A program made the translations under genes and the position numbers. A DNA stretch of 64,000 nt. Source: Actinomycetes bacterium. Lineage in GTDB: Bacteria; Actinomycetota; Acidimicrobiia; Acidimicrobiales; Acidimicrobilacustridaceae. Shown here one piece after another: positions 18,294 through 26,906 of the stretch. The DNA lies in NCBI GenBank assembly GCA_029782145.1, contig JAKOVH010000032.1, positions 272,888 through 336,887 on the forward strand, read 5' to 3'. A model generated the notes under the pieces. That model was not told the origin of the DNA. It made no database searches and worked only from the letters and a program-made list of their open reading frames with translations. Positions within the stretch are counted from its first letter, which is position 1. Each line of letters starts with the position of its first letter.

Positions 18294-19237
18294 CACCCGG
18301 CTCCCGTGCCGTCGAAGAGCCCGGCGAGCGGGCGCCGGCCCAGCCGGCGGCTGAGCTCGTCGCGGGTGGCGGCCGCGCCGAGCGGCAGCCGGCGCAACGG
18401 CTGGCTGTAGCGCGACAGCCACGACAGGGCGGTCTCGTCGCAGAAGCCGATGGCGCCGTGCAGCTGGTGGCAGGTGCGGAACACGACCTCGGCTGCTTCG
18501 ACGGCCGCCAGGCGCAGGGCGAGGGCGTCCTCGACGGCGTCGGGCCGCTGGCCCTCGATCGACCAGAGGGCGTACCCGGCCAGCTCCTCGACGCCGGCCC
18601 GCTCGACCTCGGCGTCGGTGAGCTGGAACTGCACCCCCTGGAACCGCGAGAGCGGCTGGCCGAACTGGTGGCGCTCGACGACGTAGGCCCGGGTGAGCTC
18701 CATGGCCCGGTCGAGCATGCCGAGCAGGGTCCAGCAACCGAGCACGAGGCCGAGCGCCACCGCCGCCGGCGACCCGCCCTCGTCGAGCGGCTCGAGGTCG
18801 AGGCCGGTGACGAAGGCGGCCTTGCGCGCCGGGACGGACAGGGGCCGAGGCGTCGCCATGCCGCACCGCCCGTCGAGGTCGATCGTCGCCCACCGCAGGT
18901 CGAGGCCGGCCAGCGGTGCCTCGGGGGCCGGCCCGGCCACGACGACCAGCCCGTCGACGTGCAGGTCGCCGGGTCGGCTCAGGCGCTCGGCCACCGGGTA
19001 CGGCACCGCCCAACGGCCCGCGGCCCGGCACAGGGCGGCCGCCGCCTCGAGCTCGTCGTCGCTGCCGAGGGGGTCGAGGTCCCACGCGCCGAGCTCGCCG
19101 AGCACGGCGGCGGCGTCGCCCCGTCGCGCCGGGTCGGCCTCGGCGCGTTGGACCAGCGCGTCGCCGCCGGCGGCCTCGATGGCCCGCTCGGCGGTGCGGC
19201 CGTACTCCTGCGCCTCGTCGGTGAGGTCGATGTTCAC
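18290..19237 (-). CDS. Acyl-CoA dehydrogenase, small (beta-type) subunit, pair 1
   Basis: A 315-residue shortened acyl-CoA dehydrogenase. The N-terminal half is poorly conserved and Ala/Glu-rich. The C-terminal helical domain is recognisable (YVVERHQFGQPLSRFQGVQF, CHQLHGAIGFCDETALSW). The usual C-terminal catalytic segment is lacking, as in the small partners of heteromeric FadE enzymes. GTG 19237 overlaps the stop of the large subunit gene (GTGA), and its own stop overlaps the crotonase start. Confidence 0.87.
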   Translation of the reverse strand: MNIDLTDEAQEYGRTAERAIEAAGGDALVQRAEADPARRGDAAAVLGELGAWDLDPLGSDDELEAAAALCRAAGRWAVPYPVAERLSRPGDLHVDGLVVVAGPAPEAPLAGLDLRWATIDLDGRCGMATPRPLSVPARKAAFVTGLDLEPLDEGGSPAAVALGLVLGCWTLLGMLDRAMELTRAYVVERHQFGQPLSRFQGVQFQLTDAEVERAGVEELAGYALWSIEGQRPDAVEDALALRLAAVEAAEVVFRTCHQLHGAIGFCDETALSWLSRYSQPLRRLPLGAAATRDELSRRLGRRPLAGLFDGTGAGW

Positions 19238-20382
19238 GACGCCGCCAGCAGGGAACGAGCCATGAGGATCCGCTGCATCTCGATGCTGCCCGACGACACG
19301 GTGGCGGCCACGGCGTAGCGGTGGTGGTCCTCGACCGCCCGCCGGAAGCGCCGGCCGTCGTCGCTGCTGAGGGCGGCCGCCCCCACGATGTCCATGAGCA
19401 CCTCGGCGCTCTCCTGGTCGAGGCGGGTGACGGCGATGCGGTAGGCCGCCGCGTCGGTGGGGCGCACCTGGCCGGTGCTCTGCAGGGCCACCACGCGGTA
19501 GGCGAGCAGGCGGGCCCGGCGGCAGTGGGTGAGCATGCGCGCCCACCGGCCCCGCAGCTCCTCGGGGAGGGCGTCCCACTGCTCGCCGAGGGCGATGGGC
19601 GCCCACTGCAGCAGCCGGTCGACGCGGGCGTAGCGGGCGATGCCGACCCGCTCGAACGACAGCACCTCCTGCACCACCCGCCAGCCGTCGCCGACCTCGC
19701 CGAGGACGTCGGCGTCGGTGGCCCGCACGTCGTCGAAGAAGACCTCGTTGAGGTGGTGCGGGCCCATCATGCAGGCGATGGGCCGGACCTCGATGCCCGG
19801 AGTGTCCATGGGCAACAGGAAGATGGTGAGGCCGTGCTGCTTGCGCTCGGCCTTCGAGGTGCGGGCGAGCAGGAAGCACCACTGGGCCATGGTGGCGTAG
19901 GACGTCCAGATCTTCTGGCCGGAGATCCGCCACTCGTCGCCGTCGCGGCGGGCCGAGGTCTGCAGCGACGCGAGGTCGGAGCCCGCGTCGGGCTCGCTGA
20001 AGCCCTGGCACCAGATCACCTCGCCCCGGGCGATCGGCGGCAGGTGGCGGCGCTGCTGGTCGGGTGTGCCGTGGCGCATGATCGTGGGGCCGACCCAGTT
20101 GACGCCCATGTACTGGGCGCCCCTCGGCTCGTGGAATGCCCACATCTCCTCGCGCACCGCGGTCTGGGCCCACGGTGATGCGCCCCGCCCGCCGAACTCC
20201 TCGGGCCACGCCGCGCACAGCAGGCCCTGCTCGGCCAGCACCCGGCAGAAGCGCTGCGCCACCTCGAGGTCGGCCGGGTCGTCGGTGAAGGCGCCGAGGA
20301 AGTCCGGGGGCACGTGGTCGGCGACGAGCCGGCGCAGCTCGGTGCGCAGCTGCGCCACGTCGTCCCCCAGGTCGTGCTCCAT
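19234..20382 (-). CDS. Acyl-CoA dehydrogenase, large (alpha-type) subunit, pair 1
   Basis: A 382-residue acyl-CoA dehydrogenase and first gene of the operon. WCQGFSEPDAGSDLASLQT, GQKIWTSYATMAQWCFLLAR and SSGSIEMQRILMARSLL mark the FAD-binding, middle and C-terminal regions. It is similar in layout to the alpha subunit at 16306-17514, so the operon holds two alpha/beta sets. The C-terminal SSGSIEMQR has no MCAD-type Glu. ATG 20382 follows a short GC-rich leader; the promoter must lie in 20383-20522. Confidence 0.92.
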   Translation of the reverse strand: MEHDLGDDVAQLRTELRRLVADHVPPDFLGAFTDDPADLEVAQRFCRVLAEQGLLCAAWPEEFGGRGASPWAQTAVREEMWAFHEPRGAQYMGVNWVGPTIMRHGTPDQQRRHLPPIARGEVIWCQGFSEPDAGSDLASLQTSARRDGDEWRISGQKIWTSYATMAQWCFLLARTSKAERKQHGLTIFLLPMDTPGIEVRPIACMMGPHHLNEVFFDDVRATDADVLGEVGDGWRVVQEVLSFERVGIARYARVDRLLQWAPIALGEQWDALPEELRGRWARMLTHCRRARLLAYRVVALQSTGQVRPTDAAAYRIAVTRLDQESAEVLMDIVGAAALSSDDGRRFRRAVEDHHRYAVAATVSSGSIEMQRILMARSLLAAS

Positions 20383-20522
20383 CGCCCCTCCCGTACCCCT
20401 CCGGTCACCCCAGCCGGGGCCCTCGACCTCTCATCCTGCCAAGCGCGGCGGGGTGGCGCGGACGCCGGGCTGCGGACGGCGCTGCGACGGGCCGGCCCAC
20501 GGCCGGCGCTCGGAGCCGCCCC

Positions 20523-20768
20523 TCAGCGACCGGAGGTGGTGGGGGCAGAGCGTTCGAGCAGCTGGTGGAGGGGGCAGGCGGCGACGACGTCGTCCTCGGT
20601 GGGCACCCAGGACAGCGGACCGAGCACCGCGGACACCCGCATGGCGACCAGCAGGCTGCCCCCGACCCCCACACCGCACAGGGGGCAGCGGGTCCACGCC
20701 CGGTGCATGTCGTCACCCGGCGAGGCGAAGAGCCGTTCCATGAACCGGCGAACCATCCCGTGCCCCAT
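20523..20768 (-). CDS. Small Cys-containing protein, unknown
   Basis: An 81-residue ORF (MGHGMVRRFMERLF) with a CPLCGVG motif, a hydrophobic stretch (SLLVAMRVSAVLGPLSWV) and a later ACPLHQLLE, which together could hold a metal ion. I recognise no family. It occupies the 466-bp gap between the dehydrogenase operon and the ABC transporter genes; the rest of that gap shows nothing clear. Overlapping frames are lower in quality, but this assignment rests only on composition and the Cys pattern. Confidence 0.45.
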   Translation of the reverse strand: MGHGMVRRFMERLFASPGDDMHRAWTRCPLCGVGVGGSLLVAMRVSAVLGPLSWVPTEDDVVAACPLHQLLERSAPTTSGR

Positions 20769-20848
20769 GGGGCCGGCACGGTAGCCGAGGCGCGCCTCGC
20801 TGTGCCAGTCGTCACACCTGACGGACGGAGGCGACCGGGCCCCGGCGG

Positions 20849-22732
20849 TCAGGCCACCTCGGTGGCGGGGGCGGCGAACTGGGCGTTGTACAGGCGGGCG
20901 TAGGCACCGCCCCGCTCGAGCAGCTCGTCGTGGTCGCCCTGCTCGACGATCTGGCCGTCCTCCATCACCAAGATGACGTGGGCGTCACGGATGGTGGAGA
21001 GGCGGTGGGCGATGACGAAGCTCGTGCGGTTCTGGCGCAGGGCGTTCATCGCCTCCTGGATGAGCACCTCGGTGCGGGTGTCGACCGAGCTGGTGGCCTC
21101 GTCGAGGATGAGGATGGCGGGATCGGCGAGGAACGCCCGGGCGATGGTGAGCAGCTGCATCTCACCGGCGCTGACCGTGCCGTGCTCGTCGTCGAGGATG
21201 GTGTCGTAGCCGTCGGGAAGCGACCGCACGAAGCGGTCGACGTAGGTGGCCCGGGCCGCCTGGAGCAGCTCCTCGTCGCTCGCCGCCGGGTTGCCGTAGG
21301 CGATGTTCTCGCGGATCGTGCCGCCGAACAGCCAGGTGTCCTGGAGCACCATCCCCATCATGGAGCGCAGGTCGGCGCGCGCCATGGTGCGGATGTCGCG
21401 CCCGTCGACGGTGATGCGGCCGTCGTCGACGTCGTAGAAGCGCATGAGCAGGTTCACCAGGGTGGTCTTGCCGGCGCCCGTCGGCCCGACGATGGCCACC
21501 GTCCTGCCCGGCTCGGCCACGAACGAGAGGTGCTGGATGAGGTCGCGGTCCTCCGAGTACGAGAACGAGACGTCCTCGAAGGCGACCCGGCCCCGGGTCG
21601 GCCCCTCGACGGGTGCGGCGTCGGCGTCGCTGACCTCGACCGGCGCGTCGAGCAGGTCGAACACCCGCTCGGCGGAGGCGATGCTCGACTGGAAGACGTT
21701 GAACATCGACGCCACCTGGGTGAGGGGCATCTGCATCTGGCGTGAGTACTGGATGAAGGCCTGGATGTCGCCGATGCTCATCTGGCCGTTGGCGACCCGC
21801 AGGCCGCCGACCACGGCCACGATGATGAAGTTCAGGTTGCCGAGGAACATCATCAGCGGCTGCATTGCCCCGGAGATGAACTGCGCCCAGGCGCTGGCCT
21901 CGAACAGCTCGCCGTTGGTGTCTCGGAAGCGGGCCTCGACCTCCTTCTGGCGGCCGAAGGCCTTCACGATGGCGTGGCCGGTGATCGACTCCTCCACCAG
22001 CGCGTTGAGCTCGCCGGTGTGGCGCCACTGGGCCCCGAAGCGCTTGCGGGAGCGAGCGGCGATCACCCGGGTGAGGCCGAGCGACAGCGGGATGATCACC
22101 ACCGACACCAGGGCCAGCACCGGCGAGATGGTGAACATCATGATCACCACGCCGACGATGCTGAGCACCGAGGTGAGCATCTGGCTCAGCGTCTGCTGCA
22201 GGCCCTGGGCCATGTTGTCGATGTCGTTGGTGACCCGGCTCAGCAGGTCGCCGCGAGCCTGGCGGTCGACGTAGGACAGCGGCAGGTGGTTGAGCTTGTC
22301 CTCGACCTCGCTGCGCAGGCGCGACATCGCCCCTTGCACGATGCCGGCCAGCAACCACGCCTGGAAGTAGGTCAAGGCCGCCGCGCCGGCGTAGAGCAGC
22401 ACGGCCAGGCCGAGGGTGAGGTGCAGGGCGGTGAAGTCGATGCCGCCACCGCGCAGGCCCCGCACGATCACGTCGGTGGCATGGCCCAGCACCTTGGGAC
22501 CGACCACCTGCATCGCCACCGCGATCACCGCGAGGATCACGACCCCCGACACGTGGAGCCGCTGCTGGCGCAGCCGGGCGAAGGTGCGGCGCACGGCGTG
22601 GCCGAAGTCGCGCGACTGCTCGCCCGGGATGTTCATGGTGCGCGGCATCGCCGCCGCCGGCGGCCGCACGCCGGCGGCGAGCTCGTCGGTGTCGTCGGCG
22701 CTGCCGGGACGTTCCGTCGTGGTGTCGCTCAC
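20849..22732 (-). CDS. ABC exporter subunit B (permease-ATPase, catalytic Walker B)
   Basis: A 627-residue half-transporter with six membrane segments followed by an ATPase domain. Walker A is GPTGAGKTTLVNLL and Walker B ILILDEATSSVD, with the catalytic Glu present. The signature motif is degenerate (VSAGEMQLL instead of LSGGQ). About 55 N-terminal residues are a hydrophilic extension. Together with the upstream gene, whose ATPase has the opposite defects, it forms an asymmetric heterodimeric exporter of the TM287/288-LmrCD type, usually drug or lipid efflux. GTG 22732 overlaps the upstream stop. Confidence 0.94.
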   Translation of the reverse strand: MSDTTTERPGSADDTDELAAGVRPPAAAMPRTMNIPGEQSRDFGHAVRRTFARLRQQRLHVSGVVILAVIAVAMQVVGPKVLGHATDVIVRGLRGGGIDFTALHLTLGLAVLLYAGAAALTYFQAWLLAGIVQGAMSRLRSEVEDKLNHLPLSYVDRQARGDLLSRVTNDIDNMAQGLQQTLSQMLTSVLSIVGVVIMMFTISPVLALVSVVIIPLSLGLTRVIAARSRKRFGAQWRHTGELNALVEESITGHAIVKAFGRQKEVEARFRDTNGELFEASAWAQFISGAMQPLMMFLGNLNFIIVAVVGGLRVANGQMSIGDIQAFIQYSRQMQMPLTQVASMFNVFQSSIASAERVFDLLDAPVEVSDADAAPVEGPTRGRVAFEDVSFSYSEDRDLIQHLSFVAEPGRTVAIVGPTGAGKTTLVNLLMRFYDVDDGRITVDGRDIRTMARADLRSMMGMVLQDTWLFGGTIRENIAYGNPAASDEELLQAARATYVDRFVRSLPDGYDTILDDEHGTVSAGEMQLLTIARAFLADPAILILDEATSSVDTRTEVLIQEAMNALRQNRTSFVIAHRLSTIRDAHVILVMEDGQIVEQGDHDELLERGGAYARLYNAQFAAPATEVA

Positions 22733-24459
22733 GCCGCCTCCTGCTGCTTGGTCTGCGAGGCCACGATCTCGGCGTAGGTCGGGCACGTCTCGAGCAGCTC
22801 CTGGTGGGTGCCGAGCCCGACGCTGCGGCCGTCCTCGAGCACGAGGATCTGGTCGGCGCCGATGATCGTGGAGACGCGCTGGGCGACGACCACGACCGTG
22901 CAGTCGACGGTCCACGGCACGAGCGCCGCCCGGAGGCGGGCGTCGGTGGCCAGGTCGAGGGCCGAGAAGGAGTCGTCGAACACGTAGATCTCGGGGCGTC
23001 GCACCAGGGCCCGGGCGATGGAGAGCCGTTGGCGCTGCCCGCCGGACACGTTCGAGCCGCCCTGGGCGATGCGGGCGTCGAGCCCGCCCATGGCCTTCAC
23101 GAAGTCGGCGGCCTGGGCCACCTCGAGCGCGGCCCACATCTCGTCGTCGGTGGCGTCCGGCTTGCCGTAGCGCAGGTTGCTGGCCACGGTGCCGGTGAAC
23201 AGGTAGGGCTTCTGGGGCACCAGGCCGACCCGGTCCCACAGCGCCTCGGGCTCGAGCTGGCGCACGTCGACCCCGTCGACGAGCACGGCGCCGGAGGTCA
23301 CGTCGAACAGCCTCGGCACCAGGTTGACCAGCGTGCTCTTGCCCGAGCCGGTGCTGCCGATGATGGCGGTCATCTGGCCCGGGCGCGACACGAACGAGAT
23401 GTCGTCGAGCACGGGGGCCTCGGCGCCGGGGTAGCCGAACCCGACGTCGCGCAGCTCGAGGGTGCCGCGGCCGGCCAGCTCCGAGACGGGGTGCTCGGCG
23501 GTGTGGACGCTGGTCTCGGTGTCGAGGACCTCGGCGATGCGGTCGGCGCTGACCGAGGCCCGGGGGGCGAGCATCGCCACGAAGGTCGCCATCATGATCG
23601 ACATGAGGATGATGGTGAAGTAGCTGATGAAGGCGATCATCGCTCCGATGGTCATGTCGCCGTTCTGGATGCGGTAGGCGCCGAACCAGATCACCAGCAC
23701 GGTCGAGCAGTTCACGACGAACATCACCGCCGGGAACATGAGGGCCATCAACCGACCGGCCCGCAGCGACACGTCGGTGAGCTTGGTGTTCTCGTCCTCG
23801 AAGCGCTCGGTCTCGAGCGGCTCGCGCACGAACGCCCGCACCACCCGCATGCCGATGATCTGCTCGCGCAGCACCCGGTTGACGCCGTCGATCCGCTCCT
23901 GCATGAGCCGGAACGCCGGGATCATCCGGGTGATGATCAGCGTCAGGACGACGGCCAGGGCGGGCAGGCTCACGAGCAGCAGGGCCGACAGGCCGACGTC
24001 CTCGCGCAGGGCCATGATGATCCCGCCGATGGCGGTGATGGGCGCGGTGATGGCCACGGTGCAGGTCATGACGGCGAGGATCTGCACCTGCTGCACGTCG
24101 TTGGTGATGCGGGTGATGAGCGACGGGGCGCCGAGCTGGTTGACCTCGCGCTGGGAGAACGAGGTGACCCGGTGGAACAGGTCGCTGCGCACGTCGCGGC
24201 CGAAGCCCATGGCCGCTCGTGACGCCACGTAGTAGGCGGAGACGGCGAAGAGCATCTGGGCCAGGGCGACGGCGAGCATCACCCCGCCCATGCGCCAGAT
24301 GTAGCCGCTGTTGCCGGTGATCACGCCGTTGTCGATGATCTGGGCGTTGAGGGCGGGCAGCAGCAGCGAGCAGCCGGCCTGCACGATCTGGAAGCACAGG
24401 AGGGCGACCAGCAGGCCGCGGTAGCGCAGCAGGTAGCCGCGCAGGAGCTGGATCAGCAC
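22729..24459 (-). CDS. ABC exporter subunit A (permease-ATPase, degenerate Walker B)
   Basis: A 576-residue half-transporter with six membrane segments in residues about 15-290 and an ATPase domain. Walker A is GSTGSGKSTLVNLV and the signature NVSGGQRQRLS is intact. Walker B reads EIYVFDDSFSALD, with Asp replacing the catalytic Glu. In heterodimeric exporters this places the degenerate site at this subunit's Walker motifs and the active site at its intact signature. It lies 55 bases downstream of the tetR gene, so the three genes probably form one repressor-led operon. No start better than ATG 24459 was seen. Confidence 0.94.
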   Translation of the reverse strand: MLIQLLRGYLLRYRGLLVALLCFQIVQAGCSLLLPALNAQIIDNGVITGNSGYIWRMGGVMLAVALAQMLFAVSAYYVASRAAMGFGRDVRSDLFHRVTSFSQREVNQLGAPSLITRITNDVQQVQILAVMTCTVAITAPITAIGGIIMALREDVGLSALLLVSLPALAVVLTLIITRMIPAFRLMQERIDGVNRVLREQIIGMRVVRAFVREPLETERFEDENTKLTDVSLRAGRLMALMFPAVMFVVNCSTVLVIWFGAYRIQNGDMTIGAMIAFISYFTIILMSIMMATFVAMLAPRASVSADRIAEVLDTETSVHTAEHPVSELAGRGTLELRDVGFGYPGAEAPVLDDISFVSRPGQMTAIIGSTGSGKSTLVNLVPRLFDVTSGAVLVDGVDVRQLEPEALWDRVGLVPQKPYLFTGTVASNLRYGKPDATDDEMWAALEVAQAADFVKAMGGLDARIAQGGSNVSGGQRQRLSIARALVRRPEIYVFDDSFSALDLATDARLRAALVPWTVDCTVVVVAQRVSTIIGADQILVLEDGRSVGLGTHQELLETCPTYAEIVASQTKQQEAA

Positions 24460-24514
24460 GGCCGCTCCCGGCGGGTCTGGGTGTCGGTCGCCGGTCGGGC
24501 GCGGTCGACGGTGG

Positions 24515-25150
24515 TCATCGGGGGTTCCTCCGGGAGGGACGGCGGATGCCGTCGAGCAGCAGCGACACGAGCTCCTCGGGCGGGACGGGCCCGTCGGGCT
24601 CGAAGCCGGGGTTGCTCGTGGCGATGGCGAGCGAGCGCAGGCGCCGGGCGGCGGTGCCGGGGTCGACCCGCAGGCGGGCGGCGTGGGGCTCGAACAGGGC
24701 GCTCAGGGCGTGCAGGTCGGGGCGGTGGTGCCGGCCGGGGCGGACCACGCCGGTGTCGCGGGCGACGGGCAGGAGCCGCCAGATCGACGAGAAGCGCTGC
24801 TGCATGAGGCGGGTGGCCTCCACGAGCTGGGCGTCGAGGGGCTGGTTGCGGTCGATGGACTCGATGGCCGCCTGCACGGGCGAGTCGTCGAAGGCCGCCT
24901 CCACCGCGGCTCGCAGCACGGCCGGCTTGTCGGGGAAGACCCGGAAGATCGTGCCCTCGGCCACGCCGGCGGCTTCGGCGATCTGGCGGGTGCTCACCGC
25001 CTCACCGTGCTCGAGCAGCAGCGGCACCGTGGCGGCCACGATGGCGGCCCGCCGCTCGTCGGGCGGCATGGCGGCGGCCCGGCGGGAGCGGGGCGCGGTG
25101 TCGGCCGCGGGCGCGCGGGGCTCGGGTTCGGCGGTCAGCGGCGGGGGCAC
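24515..25150 (-). CDS. TetR family repressor of the ABC exporter operon
   Basis: A 211-residue regulator. The N-terminal helix-turn-helix is STRQIAEAAGVAEGTIFRVF followed by PDKPAVLRAAVEAAF, and the rest is the helical ligand-binding domain. The start is the GTG at 25150; the first 27 residues are low-complexity, and an internal ATG before PPDERRAAIVAA (about 25069) is possible. A near-perfect palindrome 20 bases upstream is its likely operator. Leading the exporter genes, it probably represses the operon until a substrate binds, as in QacR/TtgR-type systems (inference). Confidence 0.9.
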   Translation of the reverse strand: MPPPLTAEPEPRAPAADTAPRSRRAAAMPPDERRAAIVAATVPLLLEHGEAVSTRQIAEAAGVAEGTIFRVFPDKPAVLRAAVEAAFDDSPVQAAIESIDRNQPLDAQLVEATRLMQQRFSSIWRLLPVARDTGVVRPGRHHRPDLHALSALFEPHAARLRVDPGTAARRLRSLAIATSNPGFEPDGPVPPEELVSLLLDGIRRPSRRNPR

Positions 25151-25169
25151 CCGGCGAGCCTACCAGCTG

Positions 25170-25187
25170 TGAGTGAGAACTCACTCA
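25170..25187. promoter_or_regulatory. Palindromic TetR-type operator
   Basis: TGAGTGAG and CTCACTCA form 8-bp perfect arms around AA (25170-25187), 20 bases before the tetR GTG. The sequence closely resembles operators of TetR regulators that recognise TGAGTGA-type half-sites. A second palindrome follows directly at 25188. Confidence 0.75.
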
Positions 25188-25213
25188 GTCACGTCGGCGT
25201 ACGCCGACGTGAC
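25188..25213. repeat. 26-bp perfect palindrome next to the TetR operator
   Basis: gtcacgtcggcgt (25188-25200) is followed directly by its exact complement (25201-25213), with no loop. It abuts the TetR-type operator. It may be a second protein-binding site, for example for the divergent SDR gene, rather than a hairpin. Confidence 0.7.
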
Positions 25214-25257
25214 CCGACCCACCACCACGTACCCACCCCGGGACGCCCCACCGCTCT

Positions 25258-25311
25258 CCGTTCTTGTGCCCGGATCGGTCCCCCCAGGGACCGATCCGGG
25301 CACAAGAACGG
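25258..25311. repeat. Intergenic perfect hairpin, family B copy 2
   Basis: Twenty-five-bp perfect arms (25258-25282 and 25287-25311) with loop ccca; the arm begins ccgttcttgtgcccggatcg. It lies between two divergent gene starts (tetR and SDR), so a simple terminator role is not expected. It is the best-preserved copy of family B. Confidence 0.88.
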
Positions 25312-25360
25312 TGGTGGGGCGTGGTTGACTCACGTCGCTCACGCGCGAGGGAGGGACGGG

Positions 25361-26137
25361 ATGGAAGCCAGCGGCCGGGGGGTGATGGACCTGTTCGACC
25401 TGTCGGGGCGCGTCGCCGTGGTCACCGGTGCGTCGTCGGGCCTCGGGGCCGGTGTGGCGCGGGCCCTGGCGGGAGGCGGGGCCATCGTCGGGCTCGTCGC
25501 CCGCCGCCGCGACCGGCTCGAGGAGCTGGCCGACCAGACCGGCGGGGCCGCCTTCGCCTGCGACCTGCTCGATCCCGACGCGGTCGACGCCGTGGTGCCC
25601 GCCGTGGCTGCCGCGCTGGGGCCGCCGACCATCCTCGTGAACGCCGCCGGCGGGATCGAGGGCGGCCACCTCGCCGAGCACGAGACGCCCGAGCACGTCG
25701 AGCGGGCGCTGCAGCTGAACCTGGTGGCCCCGTTCCGGCTCTCGCAGGCCGTGTTCCCCCACCTGCGCGACGCGGGCGGCGGCGCCATCGTGCACGTCTC
25801 CTCGATCAGCGGCCGGGTGGGCATCCCGGGCATCCCCCAGGCGTCCTACGCCGCCGCCAAGGCTGGGCTGTCCGGCCTCACCGTGGAGCTGGCCGTGCAG
25901 TGGGCCCGCCACTCGATCCGCGTGAACACGGTGGCACCGGGGTTCTTCCGCAGCGAGATCACCGAGTCGCTCTACACCGAGGAGCGCGGGTCGGCCTGGC
26001 TGCGGCGCAACACCCTGCTGCCGGTCGAGGGGCAGGTCGACGACGTCGTGGGGGCGGTGCTGTGGCTGGTCAGCGACGCCGGCCGCTACACCACCGGCCA
26101 GACCGTCGTGGTCGACGGCGGCTGGACCGCCCGCTGA
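25361..26137 (+). CDS. Short-chain dehydrogenase/reductase
   Basis: A 258-residue classical SDR. VVTGASSGLGAGVA binds the dinucleotide, NAAGG is the structural motif, VSSISG carries the catalytic Ser and YAAAKAG the Tyr/Lys pair. It ends VVVDGGW, typical of FabG-like enzymes. It probably oxidises or reduces a hydroxy/keto group, for instance a 3-hydroxyacyl-CoA. ATG 25361 follows a purine-rich gagggacggg. It converges on the second GntR gene with a gap of 21 bases. Confidence 0.92.
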   Translation: MEASGRGVMDLFDLSGRVAVVTGASSGLGAGVARALAGGGAIVGLVARRRDRLEELADQTGGAAFACDLLDPDAVDAVVPAVAAALGPPTILVNAAGGIEGGHLAEHETPEHVERALQLNLVAPFRLSQAVFPHLRDAGGGAIVHVSSISGRVGIPGIPQASYAAAKAGLSGLTVELAVQWARHSIRVNTVAPGFFRSEITESLYTEERGSAWLRRNTLLPVEGQVDDVVGAVLWLVSDAGRYTTGQTVVVDGGWTAR

Positions 26138-26158
26138 CCGCTGGGGAGCCTCGGCGGG

Positions 26159-26833
26159 TCAGGCGCCGGCGGCGGCCCGGTCGACCGGCGGGGAGAACAG
26201 ACCCCGCTCGGTGAGCAGCGCCACCACGGCCTCGCCCTGCCGGCGCAGCAGCTCGCGCAGCTCGGCCCTCGCCCGCTCGCCGTCGCGGGCCTGGAGGGCA
26301 CGGGCCGCCGCGGCCACGCCCCGGCGCTGGGTCTCGATGGCGCCGGGGATCTGGCGGAAGAAGTTGCCGGGGACCACGTTGGTCATCACTCGGGCCATGG
26401 AGCTCAGCCGGGGTGCCTCGGCGGCCTCGTCGAGGCACTGCAGGAACGCCCGGTTCGCCGCGTTGAACACGGCGGGGTCGGCCTCGGCCTCGGCGACGGC
26501 GGCGGCCGCGGCGAGCACCGAGCGGAGGCCGTCGTCGTCGGCGCGCTCGGCGACGCGGGAGGCCATGAGCCCGTGGACCAGGCCGTAGAGCTCGTAGTGG
26601 TCGCGCACGTAGGCGGCGTCGACGCCGCGCACGAAGGCGCCGCGGTGGGGCTCGACGGTGACCCAGCCCTCGCGCTCGAGGGCGATGATGGCCTCCCGCA
26701 CGGGGATGCGGCTCACGCCGAGCTCGGCCGCGATCTCGTCCTGGCGCACCCGGTCGCCGGGCCGGTACTCGCCGTTGAAGACCATGCGGCGGATGTGGGA
26801 CGCGACCTGGTCGCCGCTGCTGCGCCGGATCAT
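26159..26833 (-). CDS. GntR family regulator with FCD domain (paralogue 2)
   Basis: A 224-residue FCD-type GntR protein, paralogue of that at 7939-8610. The DNA-binding part (DEIAAELGVSRIPVREAI, WVTVEPHRGAFV) is nearly identical, while the C-terminal ligand domain differs more; both share a PRLSSMxRVM segment and a PGNFF motif. ATG 26833 aligns with the start of the paralogue; the open frame continues 17 codons upstream without homology. It lies 73 bases downstream of an acyl-CoA ligase gene and may be cotranscribed, suggesting it senses a CoA thioester or acid of that pathway. Confidence 0.92.
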   Translation of the reverse strand: MIRRSSGDQVASHIRRMVFNGEYRPGDRVRQDEIAAELGVSRIPVREAIIALEREGWVTVEPHRGAFVRGVDAAYVRDHYELYGLVHGLMASRVAERADDDGLRSVLAAAAAVAEAEADPAVFNAANRAFLQCLDEAAEAPRLSSMARVMTNVVPGNFFRQIPGAIETQRRGVAAAARALQARDGERARAELRELLRRQGEAVVALLTERGLFSPPVDRAAAGA

Positions 26834-26906
26834 CGAGCCGACCTGCGCTCCCCCACCGGCACGGCGGGCCGAGGCCCGCCCCACGCCCAGGGCCGCACCA
26901 CCCGGG

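Noticed and set aside
20405..20815. Longer minus-strand ORF over the small Cys protein
   Set aside because: Its composition is typical of a shadow frame and the CPLCGVG motif lies in the shorter frame.
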